DNA of 64,000 nucleotides from Chaenocephalus aceratus (GCA_023974075.1 JAMFTG010000262.1:32501-96500), one strand, 5' to 3'. Shown: positions 43,861 through 56,328, numbered from the stretch's first letter. Made by a program: numbers and translations. The notes: a model not told the origin generated them from the letters alone.

Positions 43861-45997
43861 TCGATGGACGAGAGGGAAATGGAACGCACACGCTATTTGT
43901 TGTTTGTTTATATCATGCAGTCTGTTCTTCTTCTCTGTCTTCCGGTTGTTGCCTCTTTTGAATGACGAATACACACTACCGCCGCCTGCTGGTAAGGAGA
44001 GCTATTGCCACTCATGCACTGAAGTCTTTGCGGTGTGTTCCCGTGCGACACATGGCCAAGACGCAGGAGGACACGGCGACGCAACAGTCGGCGTCGGCTT
44101 CGGCGAGTTCTCTGGTGTCTGCTTGGTGTGTCAGGGCCTTTACACACGTATTAGTCAACTGAAAATATAAAGAGCACATTCATACTCTGCAATCCAAGAC
44201 TTGATTAAATCCACCAAAAACCTGACATGACGATAATGAGTGTTTTTTAGAAACACAAATCCCTCCCTGTGTCTCTGAGCCGCAGCGACAGGGCCTGATT
44301 CAGAGCGGGTCATTCTGCTGCTGGTTCTGGACTGGTGTTGCTGGAGAAAGCAGACTGCTCCGTGTGTGGTGTCGCTGTGCCGCTGTCACATCTGCTCCTT
44401 GATCTCTGCGTCACCGACTAATTTTATATTCGTGTGACAGAAAACAATTGTAAAATAAAAAAACGTTATTGTCCAGCCGCGGCCGAAAAATCAAGAAGCA
44501 ACGTTACTACGCTATAATCAATAATCGAGCGGCGAGCTACTGAAAAGCTGCCCGCAAGCTACCGGTAGCTCGCGATCGACGTGTTGGAGAGCCCCTGATC
44601 TACAGAGCATTGGCGACTGGTCATTAGGGGCACAGCCCCACCTAGTGTCAGCAGAAAGTATTAAAAATAATGATAACAAAAAAATGCAAAAAATAAATTA
44701 AAAAATATATAAAATATATTTTAAGATCATGTTTAATCGTCTGATTCGTCTCATTGCTGTTTCAGTCTGTGTTCTTCTAATTAGTGTCTACAGTGTGCCT
44801 ATTGAGCTGTTTAGAGCCATGTGGGACAAAACCCGATCCTGCCCCTCCCTCTCCCTGTCTGAGTGAACGGTGACTGTAGAAACTACACTGCGCATGCTCA
44901 GAAAATTGTCCTATTTAATGTGTGTGGCAAAGAAATAATGACCATAGGGGCATAGTGCTGCCATCCCCACCATAGGCCATCTCACATCATTCAGAGCTGA
45001 TTGGCTGTGAGTACGTGTGCCGCGAAAAGTGTGGTGTGTGAAGAGGAGACGAGAGAGCTGCAGTGACGCGTCCTAAAACCCGGAAGTAAACTGCGCATGG
45101 CTTCCCTCGACCTAAAAGCAACGAGATTTCTCCATAGGATTTTAGAAAATAGCTCAAAATAAGGTCTGTGGGAAACGAACCTGTTAGATAAATGCACGTT
45201 TTGTTCAGCCGGATAATATCCACATGTCTACCCTACTTTTATCATTTTAGAATCATAAATCTATCAATTAGATTAGATTTATGATAGACTTTTTAAACTA
45301 CAAGAAGATAAGGAGGACTTTTACAAAAAAGTAATAGAGATTTTTGTCCAGAGGGATAGGCAAATGGACTTCATCTTCAAGTCAAGGTAAGACCGCAATT
45401 TTATTGAAAATGGGATCTGACTAAGAGAGAACAATTCAATATTTAAATGATAACATTACATTTGTTGGGAATCCTTTTGTTGAACTTTGTTCAACCATTA
45501 ATTGAAGCATCAGAGAGAAAAAGCTTTTGAAAATAATATTATATTTTGATTTAGGTCAAAATATAATATTTGTAAACCTGAAGAGTCGGAGCCTCAGCAG
45601 CCACGAACCTCTCTGCAGAAGCTATAGACATCTGAGTTTGTTGTGCCCCACCACTTTTGTACATATAAAAACGCCACTGCTACAGAGATCGGGCATCAGA
45701 ATAGATCGGAAATTATTCTTTTACCGTTCTGTTTTAATTTCACAATAAAGTTAGTAGTAATAATTTGTTTTGATATTATTGTATTTAATTAACTACTAGA
45801 CCGCTAGGTCATGTTAAGAACATATTTTCTGTGTTGCTGTGGGTTTTTTCCATCGCTTTTGTGTTACAAATATCAAAACAATAACTAAATATAGCCGTCG
45901 TAAACTAAACCAGAAACAGCAGTATATTTTATTTTGTTAACACTGTACACCTGACAGCTTTTTAACCCAAACCTCCTACTGGTTAAAGCACGTTATT
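43861..45997. other. Intergenic sequence with element debris
   Basis: No gene recognised. The stretch 44545-44600 ('accggtagctcgcgatcgac ... gagcccctga') looks like the right end of a hAT-type element, but no left partner was found. A near-palindrome of 'aatctatcaattagat' type lies at 45250-45290. Confidence 0.35.
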
Positions 45998-46800
45998 ACA
46001 CATTACATTACATTGCATTGCATTTAGCTGACGCTTTTATCCAAAGGGACAATAAGTGCGTTCGACCAGGAAGATACAACCTTGAAGAAAACACATCAGG
46101 TACATCAGGCTTCATAGAGCCAAACATTTCAAGTGCTACTCTACTGGCTTTAGAGAAGCCAGTCCTTTGTTAGTATATAAGTGCTTTGTTAGCAGTTCTA
46201 TCCTCGAGGTGGAGTCGAAGGAGATGAGTTTTCAGTCTGGAAGGTGTGTGAGCTTTCTGCTGTCCTGATGTCAATGAGAGCTCATTCCACCATCTTGGAG
46301 CCAGGACAGCAAACCCACGTGTTTCTGCTGATGGGAACTTGGGTCCCCCTCGCAGCGAGGGTGCAGCGAGTCGTCTGGCTGATGCAGAGCGGAGTGCACG
46401 TGCTGGGGTGCACGGTTTAACCATGTCCTGGATGTAGGAAGGGCCAGATCCATTCGCAGCATGGTACGCAAGCACCAGGGTCTTGAAGTGGATTCTAGCA
46501 GTTACCGGAAGCCAGTGGAGGGAGCGGAGGAGCGGAGTGGGGTGGAACATTCAGGAAGGTTGAAGACCAGACGAGCCGCTGCATTCTGGATGAGCTGCAG
46601 AGGTCGGATGGCACATGCAGGGAGACCAGCCAGGAGGGAGCTGCAGTAGTCTAGGCGTGAGGTGACGAGAGCCTGGACCAGAACCTGCGTGGCTCTCTGG
46701 GTCAGCTGGGGACGCGTCCTCCTGATGCTGTAGAGCGTGTATCTGCAGCAGCGGGTTGGAGCAGCGATGTTTGCGACACATTTGGAGTAATTGCAATGCA
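45998..46800 (-). pseudogene. L2-like LINE 3' end with RT C-terminus
   Basis: Minus-strand frame (46170-46550 and an adjacent frame to 46817) reads LRSLHWLPVTARIHFKTLVL, then GPSYIQDMVKP, LRSASARRLAAPS and FAVLAPRWWNELS: the C-terminal region after the RT thumb in fish L2-type LINEs. It ends in the 3' tail 'gcatttagctgacgcttttatcc' (reverse) and a (TGTAA)n end. 5' truncated. Confidence 0.8.
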
Positions 46801-46869
46801 GGAAGATTGTGTTGCAATGACTGTTTTAAAATGCCTTTTTCTCAATGTCTTTCATTTTGGTAAAGCACT

Positions 46870-47640
46870 TTTGAATGTGTTATATTTGATGAAAACATTT
46901 AAATATTAAGAGTACATACAAAATAGTGGGAACGTAGAAGGTCAGTGATATAAATATAGAATAGAAAATATCAAGAAGATACTGTAAATAATATCTACAA
47001 TAAAACAGTTTAGTGCCGGATAGGAGGATGTGCAAAACAGACAAACTAATAAGGCTTTATTTAAACATTAAAGAATACTTTAGGTTAAGGTCTTCTTTTA
47101 ATTAAGAAAAAAGCTTTGGGGGTATCTATCTACAGATAAATAATAAGCCTGACAAAGTACTTAACGTCTAATATATTGCATGGTTTGTTTGGAACTTGAC
47201 AATCAACTTTCCTGCAATGTTAACTTTGTTGAAGCACTTATTTTAACTGATATTATACACATTAATTATACTCTTATGTAGATAGAATAAGAAATGTGCA
47301 GAATATGACAGTGTAATGGTGGAGGTACACACATTGATAGATGTCTTGTACTGGTGAGGAACCTGTGACCCAAGCTTTTCATTCATTGCATAACTACACC
47401 GTAGTTGTGTAAATGATATGTCAATACACTTTAGAACATCTTGACATCTTGAAATGGATGTTCAAACTAGCCATTATATACAGTCTTTAATGAACTATTA
47501 GTAGAGAATAACGAGTAATGAATATACTTTATAAGGATCTGCAGATAAATGTTTAGTCTTCTCACCAACTATCAAATATCTCTCCTGATTGTTGGCACTT
47601 GACAATCACCTTCCCTGAATTTTACTCAGGTGTAACTACA
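46870..47640. repeat. Inverted copy of 16740-17500
   Basis: Shared phrases in reverse orientation include 'agtatctatctacagataaa'-type, 'caaagtacttaacgtctaat', 'ggaggtacacacattgatag' and 'gtgtaactac'. It includes a LINE-type tail near 47340-47470. No reading frame. Confidence 0.75.
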
Positions 47641-48250
47641 TTTACAACGAATGGCGAAGCAAATGAAGTTGTTTGACTGTGGGGTAAAAAGTCCGGCCAA
47701 CCCGTCAACATCTCAAACGAATGATCAAAGTGATTCCACTGATAAAGCGCGAGTTGAACCCGAACGAAAGCAAAGAGGAAATGGGTAAAGTCTTGGGAGG
47801 CGAAACATATGGTGTTATTTGTGCGCCTCTATCCGGAGCAAGCAACGAAACATTTTGAGCATAGAAAACGTTATTGAGTGCGATTAACATTTTTGACCAC
47901 AGAACATTTTATTTTGCAAACATGTCAATTCTATTTTAAGAGAAATGTACTCGATATGAATATTTTGAGTGGGTTGATTTCATTCTGCTCCGTTGTGCAT
48001 TCACTTCCGGTAAAAGTTCCGTCAAAATAAGAGTCCCGATCTTATTACTACCAAAATAAAAGTGCTAAACGAAAACTTTACCATAGGAAATATTGGCATA
48101 AAAATATAATCACTTCTAAAAGGTAACACATGTTAAATATAGTTAGACTTATAAAAGGTCATTTACAGCATTAATAATTAATATCTAATTCTTAACTGTG
48201 AATGGTTTTCATTTATTCAACATTAGAAATGTATTAGTCTGACCAATCCA
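47641..48250. other. Spacer, nothing recognised
   Basis: AT-rich. A frame-like 'MAKQMKLFDCGVKSPANPST' start at 47651 resembles the first residues of some transposase ORFs but ends quickly. Confidence 0.3.
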
Positions 48251-48251
48251 A

Positions 48252-49243
48252 GACTTCAATGCTGAAGGGCCCGTGGATCTATGGTGGGGGTCAGCACAGA
48301 GGTCAAGACGTCAATGCTGAAGGGCCAGTGGATCTATGGTGGGGGTCAGCACAGAGGTCAAGACTTCAATGCTGAAGGGCCAGTGGATCTATGGTGGGGG
48401 TCAGCACAGAGGTCAAGACTTCAATGCTGAAGGGCCAGTGGATCTATGGTGGGGGTCAGCACAGAGGTCAAGACTTCGATGCTGAAGGGCCAGTGGATCT
48501 ATGGTGGGGGTCAGCACAGAGGTCAAGACTTTAATGCTGAAGGGCCAGTGGATCTATGGTGGGGGTCAGCACAGAGGTCAAGACTTCGATGCTGAAGGGC
48601 CAGTGGATCTATGGTGGGGGTCAGCACAGAGGTCAAGACTTCGATGCTGAAGGGCCAGTGGATCTATGGTGGGGGTCAGCACAGAGGTCAAGACGTCAAT
48701 GCTGAAGGGCTAGTGGATCTATGGTGGGGGTCAGCACAGAGGTCAAGACTTCAATGCTGAAGGGCCAGTGGATCTATGGTGGGGGTCAGCACAGAGGTCA
48801 AGACTTCGATGCTGAAGGGCCAGTGGATCTATGGTGGGGGTCAGCACAGAGGTCAAGACTTCGATGCTGAAGGGCCAGTGGATCTATGGTGGGGGTCAGC
48901 ACAGAGGTCAAGACTTCGATGCTGAAGGGCCAGTGGATCTATGGTGGGGGTCAGCACAGAGGTCAAGACTTCAATGCTGAAGGGCCAGTGGATCTATGGT
49001 GGGGGTCAGCACAGAGGTCAAGACTTCAATGCTGAAGGGCCAGTGGATCTATGGTGGGGGTCAGCACAGAGGTCAAGACTTCGATGCTGAAGGGCCAGTG
49101 GATCTATGGTGGGGGTCAGCACAGAGGTCAAGACTTCGATGCTGAAGGGCCAGTGGATCTATGGTGGGGGTCAGCACAGAGGTCAAGACTTCAATGCTGA
49201 AGGGCCAGTGGATCTATGGTGGGGGTCAGCACAGAGGTCAAGA
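48252..49243 (+). repeat. 55-bp minisatellite
   Basis: 18 copies of a 55-bp unit containing 'tgctgaagggccagtggatc' and 'tatggtgggggtcagcacag'. Copies differ mainly at one site (acttcaat, acttcgat, acgtcaat, actttaat), which gives a readable order of variants. A single further copy is at 55658-55714. Confidence 0.97.
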
Positions 49244-49249
49244 CAACCC

Positions 49250-49700
49250 ACATTAGAAAGGGAGACAACGGATGACCAAGAAACTAGTGATCTGTGAAGA
49301 ACATGACAACAGCTGCACGACTGGATAGTATCTTCATTATTTTAAATATAAGGTGACTAAAAATGGCAACCGTATTTTCAGTTTTGGCAACCAAAAGCTG
49401 ATGCCTGGTTGCCTGGCAACCACTTTTAAAAGTTAGCGTTGAGCCCTGCCATTGAGGAGTGAGAGTGAAGCGCACGCAGTTTGCCCAAAACCGGAAGCTC
49501 TGCTACTCTATTTGTAAAATACGTTTATTGCCATAAATGTTATGATGGATTATCAGTAATCATTTCAAAGTGACACAGAGACATTGGATTAACCTTCAGC
49601 AGCGTTTGTATGCGTTCAAATGCCCTTGAACACAACCTTTGATCAGAAAACAGCAAAGGTAAGACGTATGTGCCGTTTGGCTCCGTAAAGTGAAGTGTCT
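49250..49700. other. Spacer, nothing recognised
   Basis: No gene. Possible short repeat 'ggttgcctggcaaccac' at 49408. Confidence 0.3.
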
Positions 49701-50356
49701 GTTAAATGTAAGTTGTGTCCTGGCGGGTCAAAGAGCCTATCTACTGCCCAAACCAGTCATTCACATCTCTAAAACATCTGCAGAAACAACATGCTGGGAC
49801 GAAGCCAGTAGCTCAGACCACAGAGACTCAGCCGACGCCACTCCACCTGCCACCTGCACCTCAGCAACAGCGGCTGGATTTTAACCGAGGGACTGCTAGC
49901 CAGGGGAAAGTCGATAAAGCCATTGCACGGTATGTTGTAGAACACATGCAGGCTGTTGCTCCAGTGGAGTCACCCGCTCTCAGGGAGCTAGTTAGCATGA
50001 TAGCATGTCCGGGCGGCACACGGCATATGAAACGGAACACTTTTTCCAACTACCTGGAGAAAGAATATACAAAAATGTAAAGCCAGCTAATATCGATGCT
50101 ATCCAGATTGCATATAGTGCATGTCAAGTTGATCAACAGATTGTATTATTCTCCAATGCAATAACAGAACTGAAATGAAGGCTATAAGGGCATTAATATA
50201 ATGGGAGCCCTTTTTTAAGTAACTAAAACGTTACTTTTCACAGTAACGCATTACTTGTTGGTGTAAGTAATCAGTAAAGTAACTGAGTTACTTTTGAAAT
50301 GAAGTAACTAGTAATGGTAACTAGTTACTGGGTTTCAGTAACTAGCACAACACTGG
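49701..50356 (+). mobile_element. hAT-type element copy, 5' truncated
   Basis: Nearly identical to 11915-12572, including the BED finger word KLCPGGSK, the frame KAIARYVVEHMQAV and the right end 'agcacaacactgg'. It lacks the left end. A stop replaces a codon just after SNYLEKEYTKM. Confidence 0.8.
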
Positions 50357-50364
50357 TTGTCTTT

Positions 50365-50985
50365 CCTGGCTTTCGCTGCCGTGAGTTTTGGTCGCACAGT
50401 CATGATACTTATACTATTGGAATCAATATGAATTATCTTGTTTGTGCAGATCCGATGAATATACAATATTGCTACCGTAAGTTATTATAGTGCTAATTCA
50501 GACGCCCGGCGTTAGACTTGTGTTTTGTTTCGGTACAAATGTTTCATATCGTCAGTTAGCTGAGTTTCTTCCCGTTAAGTGGGTATGACACATTAGTAGG
50601 TTGATACATGTTAAGAAGCCCTGACACACAGTTCCGTGCCGGCGGGGCAAACACAACAATATTCAGGCTTAACAGGTTAAGTTCTCGCTGAGAAAAAACG
50701 ACTTCCTCTCTCCTGATTATGTGGCCGTAAAACATGCTGGAGAAAACCTGCTGGAAAATAAGTTGGCCAAGACTTCATACGGACTAGTTTTATTCTGTCT
50801 TAACCGGACTCTTGCTATGAGGTACAGCTTACCTCTGATCAGCAGATGGAGGTCGTCCTTTAAAGTCTATGACGTCGTCCTTCGACCAGTCGCTCTTGAA
50901 GGACAGACAGCTGGGAGAGTCTGCTCTCTGCTGCTGGACCCTGAAACAGAAACAGATGCTTTTGCCAGCTGGAGAGAAACTGATG
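50365..50985. repeat. Segmental duplication, copy A
   Basis: From 'gccgtgagttttggtcgcac' to 'gagagaaactgatggaa', almost identical to 55717-56328. It carries one NLR N-terminal exon. Confidence 0.92.
50833..50940 (-). pseudogene. Orphan NLR N-terminal exon, copy A
   Basis: 108 bp with the same acceptor and GTAAG donor as 36730-36837 and about 90% identical to it. No other NLR exon lies downstream on the minus strand within 12 kb that would complete a gene, and a hAT copy lies beyond it. Confidence 0.75.
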
Positions 50986-51046
50986 GAAAATATGTTAAAT
51001 CTCTTCGAGGCACTTTATATAACAACGTAATGCTAGTGATCGCTTT

Positions 51047-51304
51047 GTGTTGCCGATGTGTGAACAGATTGAAAAGAACATTAAACATTTAAACCTTCCC
51101 GACTTTCTGAGTTCCCTATATCAGCCGGTGGACTGCTCTCTATGTGAAGGACGGCTTTTCAGAGAAAATCCAAAAGACGTGAAGTTTATCTACGAAGCGC
51201 CTCGCCTCTCTTCAGCTGCACTCCAGCACCAGCAGTGTGAAGCTAACGTAAAGAATGTGTCTTTAAAGGGTAACGCCAGAGAGTTCATGCAGACTCCGGT
51301 CTGA
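51047..51304 (+). CDS. Unrecognised reading frame
   Basis: 85 codons with four Cys ([19 protein letters not shown]) and ordinary composition, between the duplicated segment and LINE sequence. I do not recognise it. The frame is open upstream of the ATG from about 51038. It could be an exon of a captured host gene copy or LINE-linked sequence. Confidence 0.3.
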   Translation: MLPMCEQIEKNIKHLNLPDFLSSLYQPVDCSLCEGRLFRENPKDVKFIYEAPRLSSAALQHQQCEANVKNVSLKGNAREFMQTPV

Positions 51305-51665
51305 TCCTGAACTTCCTGACGGGCAGACCCCAGGCAGTGCGGGTGGGAAACATCACATCCTCCACCCTGATCCTCAACACCGGAGCCCCTCAAGGCTGCG
51401 TGCTCAGCCCTCTCCTCTACTCCCTGTTCACTCACGACTGCGTGGCCACACACAGCTCCAACACCATCGTGAAGTTTGCTGACGACACGACCGTCATCGG
51501 CCTGATCACCGACGGCAACGAGACGACGTACAGAGAGGAGGTCGAAACCTGACATCTTGGTGCCAGGATAACAACGCTCCCCTCCGCCATCAATGGGACT
51601 ATGGTGGAGAGAGTCAGCAGCTTCAGGTTCCTCGGTGTCCACATCACTGAGGACCTGACGATGAT
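51305..51665 (+). pseudogene. LINE RT fragment (Rex1/L2-like)
   Basis: Reads [33 protein letters not shown] and [15 protein letters not shown] (the RT YADD-type box), then, after a frameshift, FRFLGVHITEDL. A shorter copy of the same 3' stretch is at 56329-56520. Confidence 0.8.
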
Positions 51666-51689
51666 GGTTCTTCGGGACTGCTTCTTAAG

Positions 51690-54600
51690 CTCTAATCACA
51701 CTCTCGCAGACTTTCCCAGTGTTTCCAAATTAGATGACGGTGTATGTGTGTCGCTTAAGAGGAAAAGATGCCTGTTTTTGTTGTTGTTATTACTGTCAGG
51801 AAATGTACAACCTAACCCTGGTCCGCCCAGTAGTAGTAGTCAGATCGCTACTCCTGCTGATTTTAGAGCTATGTCTGGGTTGGGTTTCATCCACTTGAAT
51901 GTGCGCAGTCTGTTAGGTAAACTAGATTTTGTCCGTATCTGGGCTCGACTGACGCTGACGTCATTGTTTTATCTGAAACATGGCTAAACAAGTCTATTTT
52001 GGCCTCTGACATTGCCTTAAATGGTTTTAATGTGTATCGTACCGACCAGCCTAATAAAGGTGGTGGCGTTGCCATTCATGTTAAGAATAAGTTCAGTGTA
52101 ACCACATTAGTTTCCAAATCGATCAGTAAGCAATTTGAATTTTTAGCCATAAATATAGAAGTGGCAAAGGGTCAACAGGTCATGGTGGTGGGCTGCTACA
52201 GACCCCCCTCAGCTGGCAAAGACTCCTTGTCTTCACTAGCAAATCCTTTATCACAACTAGACTACAAGGAAATAGTGCTGCTTGGAGATTGTAACTGGGA
52301 CTGGTTAACTGCAGTGTCAGAGGATTTAAAAAACCTTTGTATCTCTTTGAATGTTACTCAGATTGTGGACAGTCCTACTCGCCCTAACATCAAGTCCCTA
52401 ATAAATCCTCCCTAATTATCTCATTCTAACTAATGTTCCCCATAAATACTTATCTGTGGGAGTATTTGAGACTGATCTGAGTGATCACTGTGTTGTAGCC
52501 ACAATCAGGGACACTAAGGTCCAAAAGGTTAAACCTCGCATTATCATCAAGAGAGACATAAAGCACTTTGTAGAGCAGGGTTTAGTTCATGATCTGTTTG
52601 ATTTTGATTGGGGTAAAATCGATCTGTGTGCTGATGTGGAAACCGCATGGTCTTATTTTCATCTTGGTTTTATGGAGATCATTGATAGACATGCACCCCT
52701 GCGTAAATTCAGAGTAAAGGGACGAGACAATCCTTGGTTCTCTGCTGAACTGTCCAGTCTCCTTCATGAGAGAAACAAGGCCTGGGCAAAGGCTAGGAGA
52801 CCAGGCTCAGAGGTAGAGTGGCTGCGCTTTAGGCAGCTAAGGAATAGATTCACTTCAAATGTCAAAAGTGCAAAATCTAAGTACTATCTGTCAGTTTCCA
52901 CAAAGAATCTGAATAATCCTGGAAAATGTTGGAAAGCCATAAAATCGATATCCACCGGTGATATCCGTAATGAGCTCCTCCGTGCCTCACCTCAGCATCT
53001 GCTCTCTGTCGGACAGGGCTCTATGCTCAGCTGCTTTACTGAGCACTGTGTGTCCTGTGGCTCTCTGCTTGATTCCTTCACTAACTCTGCTTCTGTGAAC
53101 ACCACAGTCCGTGACTCTGAACAGCGTGGTCTGGAAAACCCTTTCAGTTTTACTCCTTTTACTGTTGATGTTGTTCATGAAGCTTTAACCAAGCTAGATC
53201 CTAAGAAACCGGCCGGCCCGGACAACGTAGAGCCTTTCTTTTTAAAGATAGCTGCAGATTTTATTGCTCCACTTCTCACATCTCTTTTTAACCTCTCCCT
53301 CAGCACTAATGCAATTCCTAAAGTATGGAAGTCAGCGTATGTCCTGCCTTTGCTGAAAGGAGGGGAGGCAACCTTATTAAATAACTATAGGCCGTCTCTA
53401 AGTGGTCAGTTCTGGCTCAGGCTCTTGAACGCCTAGTGAGTGAACAGGTAAAGGTGTTTTTATGTAACATCCTGTCTGAGCATCAGTCAGGCTTCAGAAA
53501 GCAGCGCAGCACCATCACTGCCACGATGAACGTGTGAACGATGTGGAGAGTATCTTAGATAATAAGCAGAGTTGTGCAGCTCTGTTTGTTGACCTATCCA
53601 AAGCGTTTGACACCGTTGATCATCACATCTTAAAGCAGAGGCTACTCAGTATCGGCCTATCCAGCCTTGCAGTGGGTGGTTTGTGAACTACCTCTCTGAA
53701 AGGTCCCATGTGTTCACTTTGATGGGCTGTCTTCTGAGTGGTTAAACATTTCTAATGGTGTACCTCAAGGTTCTGTTTTAGGACCACTTTTATTCAACAG
53801 TTTAGGGGAACATGTGGATGAAGCTACTTTACATTTGTATGCGGATGATCCCGTGATGTTCTGTGCAGGTCCCTTCATTCAGGAGCTGGTGTTACATTAC
53901 AGGCTGCTTTTAACACTATTCAGACTCAGCTCTCTGAACTAAAGCTTCTTCTAAATGTGGATCAAACCAAGGTAACGCTCTTTCTAAAGCTAAACAGACT
54001 CCAGAGCCTGTTTTAGATATTGTAACTACGCAAGGAACGAAACTTGAAGTTGTTACCTGTTACAAATACCTTGGTATCTGGCTTGATGATTGTCTCACTT
54101 TTAAACCTCAGGTCTCTAACCTGCTTAAAAAACTGAGGGTGAGGCTAGGGTTCTTCTCCAGGAACAAGTCCTGCTTCTCGCTTGAGGCCAGGAAGAGGCT
54201 CTGTGACCTTTGACCTGTGCTGGACTCTGGGGATCTGGTCTATATGAATGCACCTGCCCATTGGCTGGTCCAGTTAGATGCTGCGTATCACAGCGCTCTG
54301 AGATGTGTGACTAACTGTAAAGCATTAACCCATCACTGTCCCCTGTACGCAAGGGCTGGTTTGCTTTCACTAACTGTACGGAGGCTCAGTCACTGGTACA
54401 TTTTTATATACAAAGCCATGCTAGGGAAACTTCCATCTTATATCTGCTCCCTGATCTCACGGAGAATTGCAAGCAGCTATTGTCTGAGGTCACATGATGT
54501 AGTCTTGTTAGATGTGCCGAGAGCAAGGACTGTCTGAGGTGAGACAGCTGTTATGCGCAGCTCCTCTTGCTGGAACAATCTTCAGCAAGAATTGAAACGG

Positions 54601-54835
54601 AGCATCTCATTCCTCTGCATGTCTTTAGAGCTAGGCTAAATGAAATGCTTGCTGATACAATGGGCACTTGGAAATGTCTATAACTATGTGTCCTGTAAAT
54701 ATAATGTGTGATGTCCTTTATTGTTTCATGTTTCATGTGGAACCTATTTGCTGCAGGTCTCCTTGAAAAATAGATCTATGATCTCAATGGGACCAATGTG
54801 GTTAAATAAAGGTTTGAAATGAAATGAAAAAAATG
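51690..54835 (+). pseudogene. Non-LTR retrotransposon (L2/CR1-like), endonuclease and RT, decayed
   Basis: It starts with a basic segment and LSGNVQPNPGP, then an AP-type endonuclease: HLNVRSLLGK, SETWL (after a frameshift near 51945), GCYRPPS, GDCNWDW and DLSDHCVV. Linker helices follow. Then RT: KKPAGPDNVEPFFLK, FNLSLSTNAIPKVWKSAYVL, NNYRP, EHQSGFRK, ALFVDLSKAFDTVDHH, GVPQGSVLGP (read across frames) and YADD near 53840. The C-terminus has YKYLGIWLDD, FFSRNKSCFS and HWYIFIYKAMLGKLPSYIC. Many frameshifts from 53430 on. It ends in 'ggtttgaaatgaaatgaaaa'. It is almost full length but dead. Confidence 0.88.
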
Positions 54836-55656
54836 CTGACAAAATTATCGCGTTAACGGCGGTAATTAATTTTTGAATTAATTGCGTTAAAAATATTTAA
54901 AGCATTTAACGCATGTGCAGAATGGCCCGCCCCATACGTGCCACCAGTGGCAGCGCTGGGGTATGGCCAGGGTATGGCTGGGGTAGGCTACAGCCATACC
55001 AAGAAATGGCTCAGCCCCACCATGAAACATGATGTTAAAGAAAGCAAAATAAAGTCCGCCAACACGCGGAGTAAATTGCACAGACAGCAGTTAGTCAGAT
55101 TGATTTCAGCCACTCGTCTGGAAATACCGAAGACCAGAAACGGGTTTGTAAACTTTTGTCACGTAGTGATCGTCTTCTCAATAGAACATCTTTGATAATG
55201 TCTTCTGGCCAATCAGAATCAAGATAACGGCGTGGTGTTGTTGCAGGAAGTCCCGACGGAGAATACTTTTGCTGTAGTACAGGGGTGCACAAAACTGGTA
55301 CGCAGGTTATGGCGTAATCTGAAATGCGTACCGTCACTTGTGTCACAAAGCGCATTTGCGTACCGACGTACTTGTGAAGCTTTTCCAGAAGGCGGTTCGA
55401 TCACCGGACGACAGAGTCGGTCTCCGTGTGCACAGACAGGCTGCTGTTAACGTCGGTCTGTACAACGGACCTGTGCCAAAACTACGCCAACCGGCTGCGG
55501 AGGGATAGAGCAGTCCCATACCTTCTATTTGTTGTTAGAAATCAACACGTAATGAAATAAGGCCCAACGGTTTGATGATTGATAGGTGTGTGGGCTGTCT
55601 TTCATTTTGACACGCAGAACATTTTTATAATAAACATAGATACTGTATTTTATTTT
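54836..55656. other. Element debris
   Basis: 'cgcgttaacggcggtaatta' and 'gaattaattgcgtta' at 54850-54890 resemble ends of a hAT-type family. The stretch 55285-55400 has repeated 'gcgtaccg / tacgcagg' words. No gene or complete element was recognised. Confidence 0.35.
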
Positions 55657-55657
55657 C

Positions 55658-55714
55658 AATGCTGAAGGGCCAGTGGATCTATGGTGGGGGTCAGCACAAA
55701 GGTCAAGACTTCAA
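55658..55714 (+). repeat. Single copy of the 55-bp minisatellite unit
   Basis: One unit plus a few bases of the array at 48252-49243, directly before segmental-duplication copy B. Confidence 0.9.
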
Positions 55715-55716
55715 TG

Positions 55717-56328
55717 CCGTGAGTTTTGGTCGCACAGTCATGATACTTATACTATTGGAATCAATATGATATGATTTCTTGTTTGTGCAGATCCGATGAA
55801 TATACAATATTGCTACCGTAAGTTATTATAGTGCTAATTCAGACGCCCGGCGTTAGACTTGTGTTTTGTTTCGGTACAAATGTTTCATATCGTCAGTTAG
55901 CTGAGTTTCTTCCCGTTAAGTGGGTATGACACATTAGTAGGTTGTTAAATGTTAAGAAGCCCTGACACACAGTTCCGTGCCGGCGGGGCAAACACAACAA
56001 TATTCAGGCTTAACAGGTTAAGTTCTCGCTGAGAAAAAACGACTTCCTCTCTCCTGATTATGTGGCCGTAAAACATGCTGGAGAAAACCTGCTGGAAAAT
56101 AAGTTGGCCAAGACTTCATACGGACTAGTTTTATTCTGTCTTAACCGGACTCTTGCTATGAGGTACAGCTTACCTCTGATCAGCAGATGGAGGTCGTCCT
56201 TTAAAGTTTATGATGTCTTCCTTCGACCGGTCGCTCTTGAAGGACAGACAGCTGGGAGAGTCTGCTCTCTGCTGCTGGACCCTGAAACAGAAACAGATGC
56301 TTTTGCCAGCTGGAGAGAAACTGATGGA
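55717..56328. repeat. Segmental duplication, copy B
   Basis: Almost identical to 50365-50985. It switches into LINE RT sequence at 56329 ('tttgctgacgacacgacc'), where copy A instead continues into another 330 bp before reaching the same LINE sequence. Confidence 0.92.
56174..56281 (-). pseudogene. Orphan NLR N-terminal exon, copy B
   Basis: 108 bp, same borders as copy A and the complete gene. A few substitutions. No NACHT exon is near it on the minus strand. Confidence 0.75.

Noticed and set aside
45245..45295. Near-palindrome 'aatctatcaattagattagattt'
   Set aside because: Short, AT-rich and imperfect; expected by chance in such sequence.
48252..49243. Regular spacing of repeats that could look like a CRISPR array
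   Set aside because: Units are directly adjacent without variable spacers, and the DNA is eukaryotic; it is a minisatellite.
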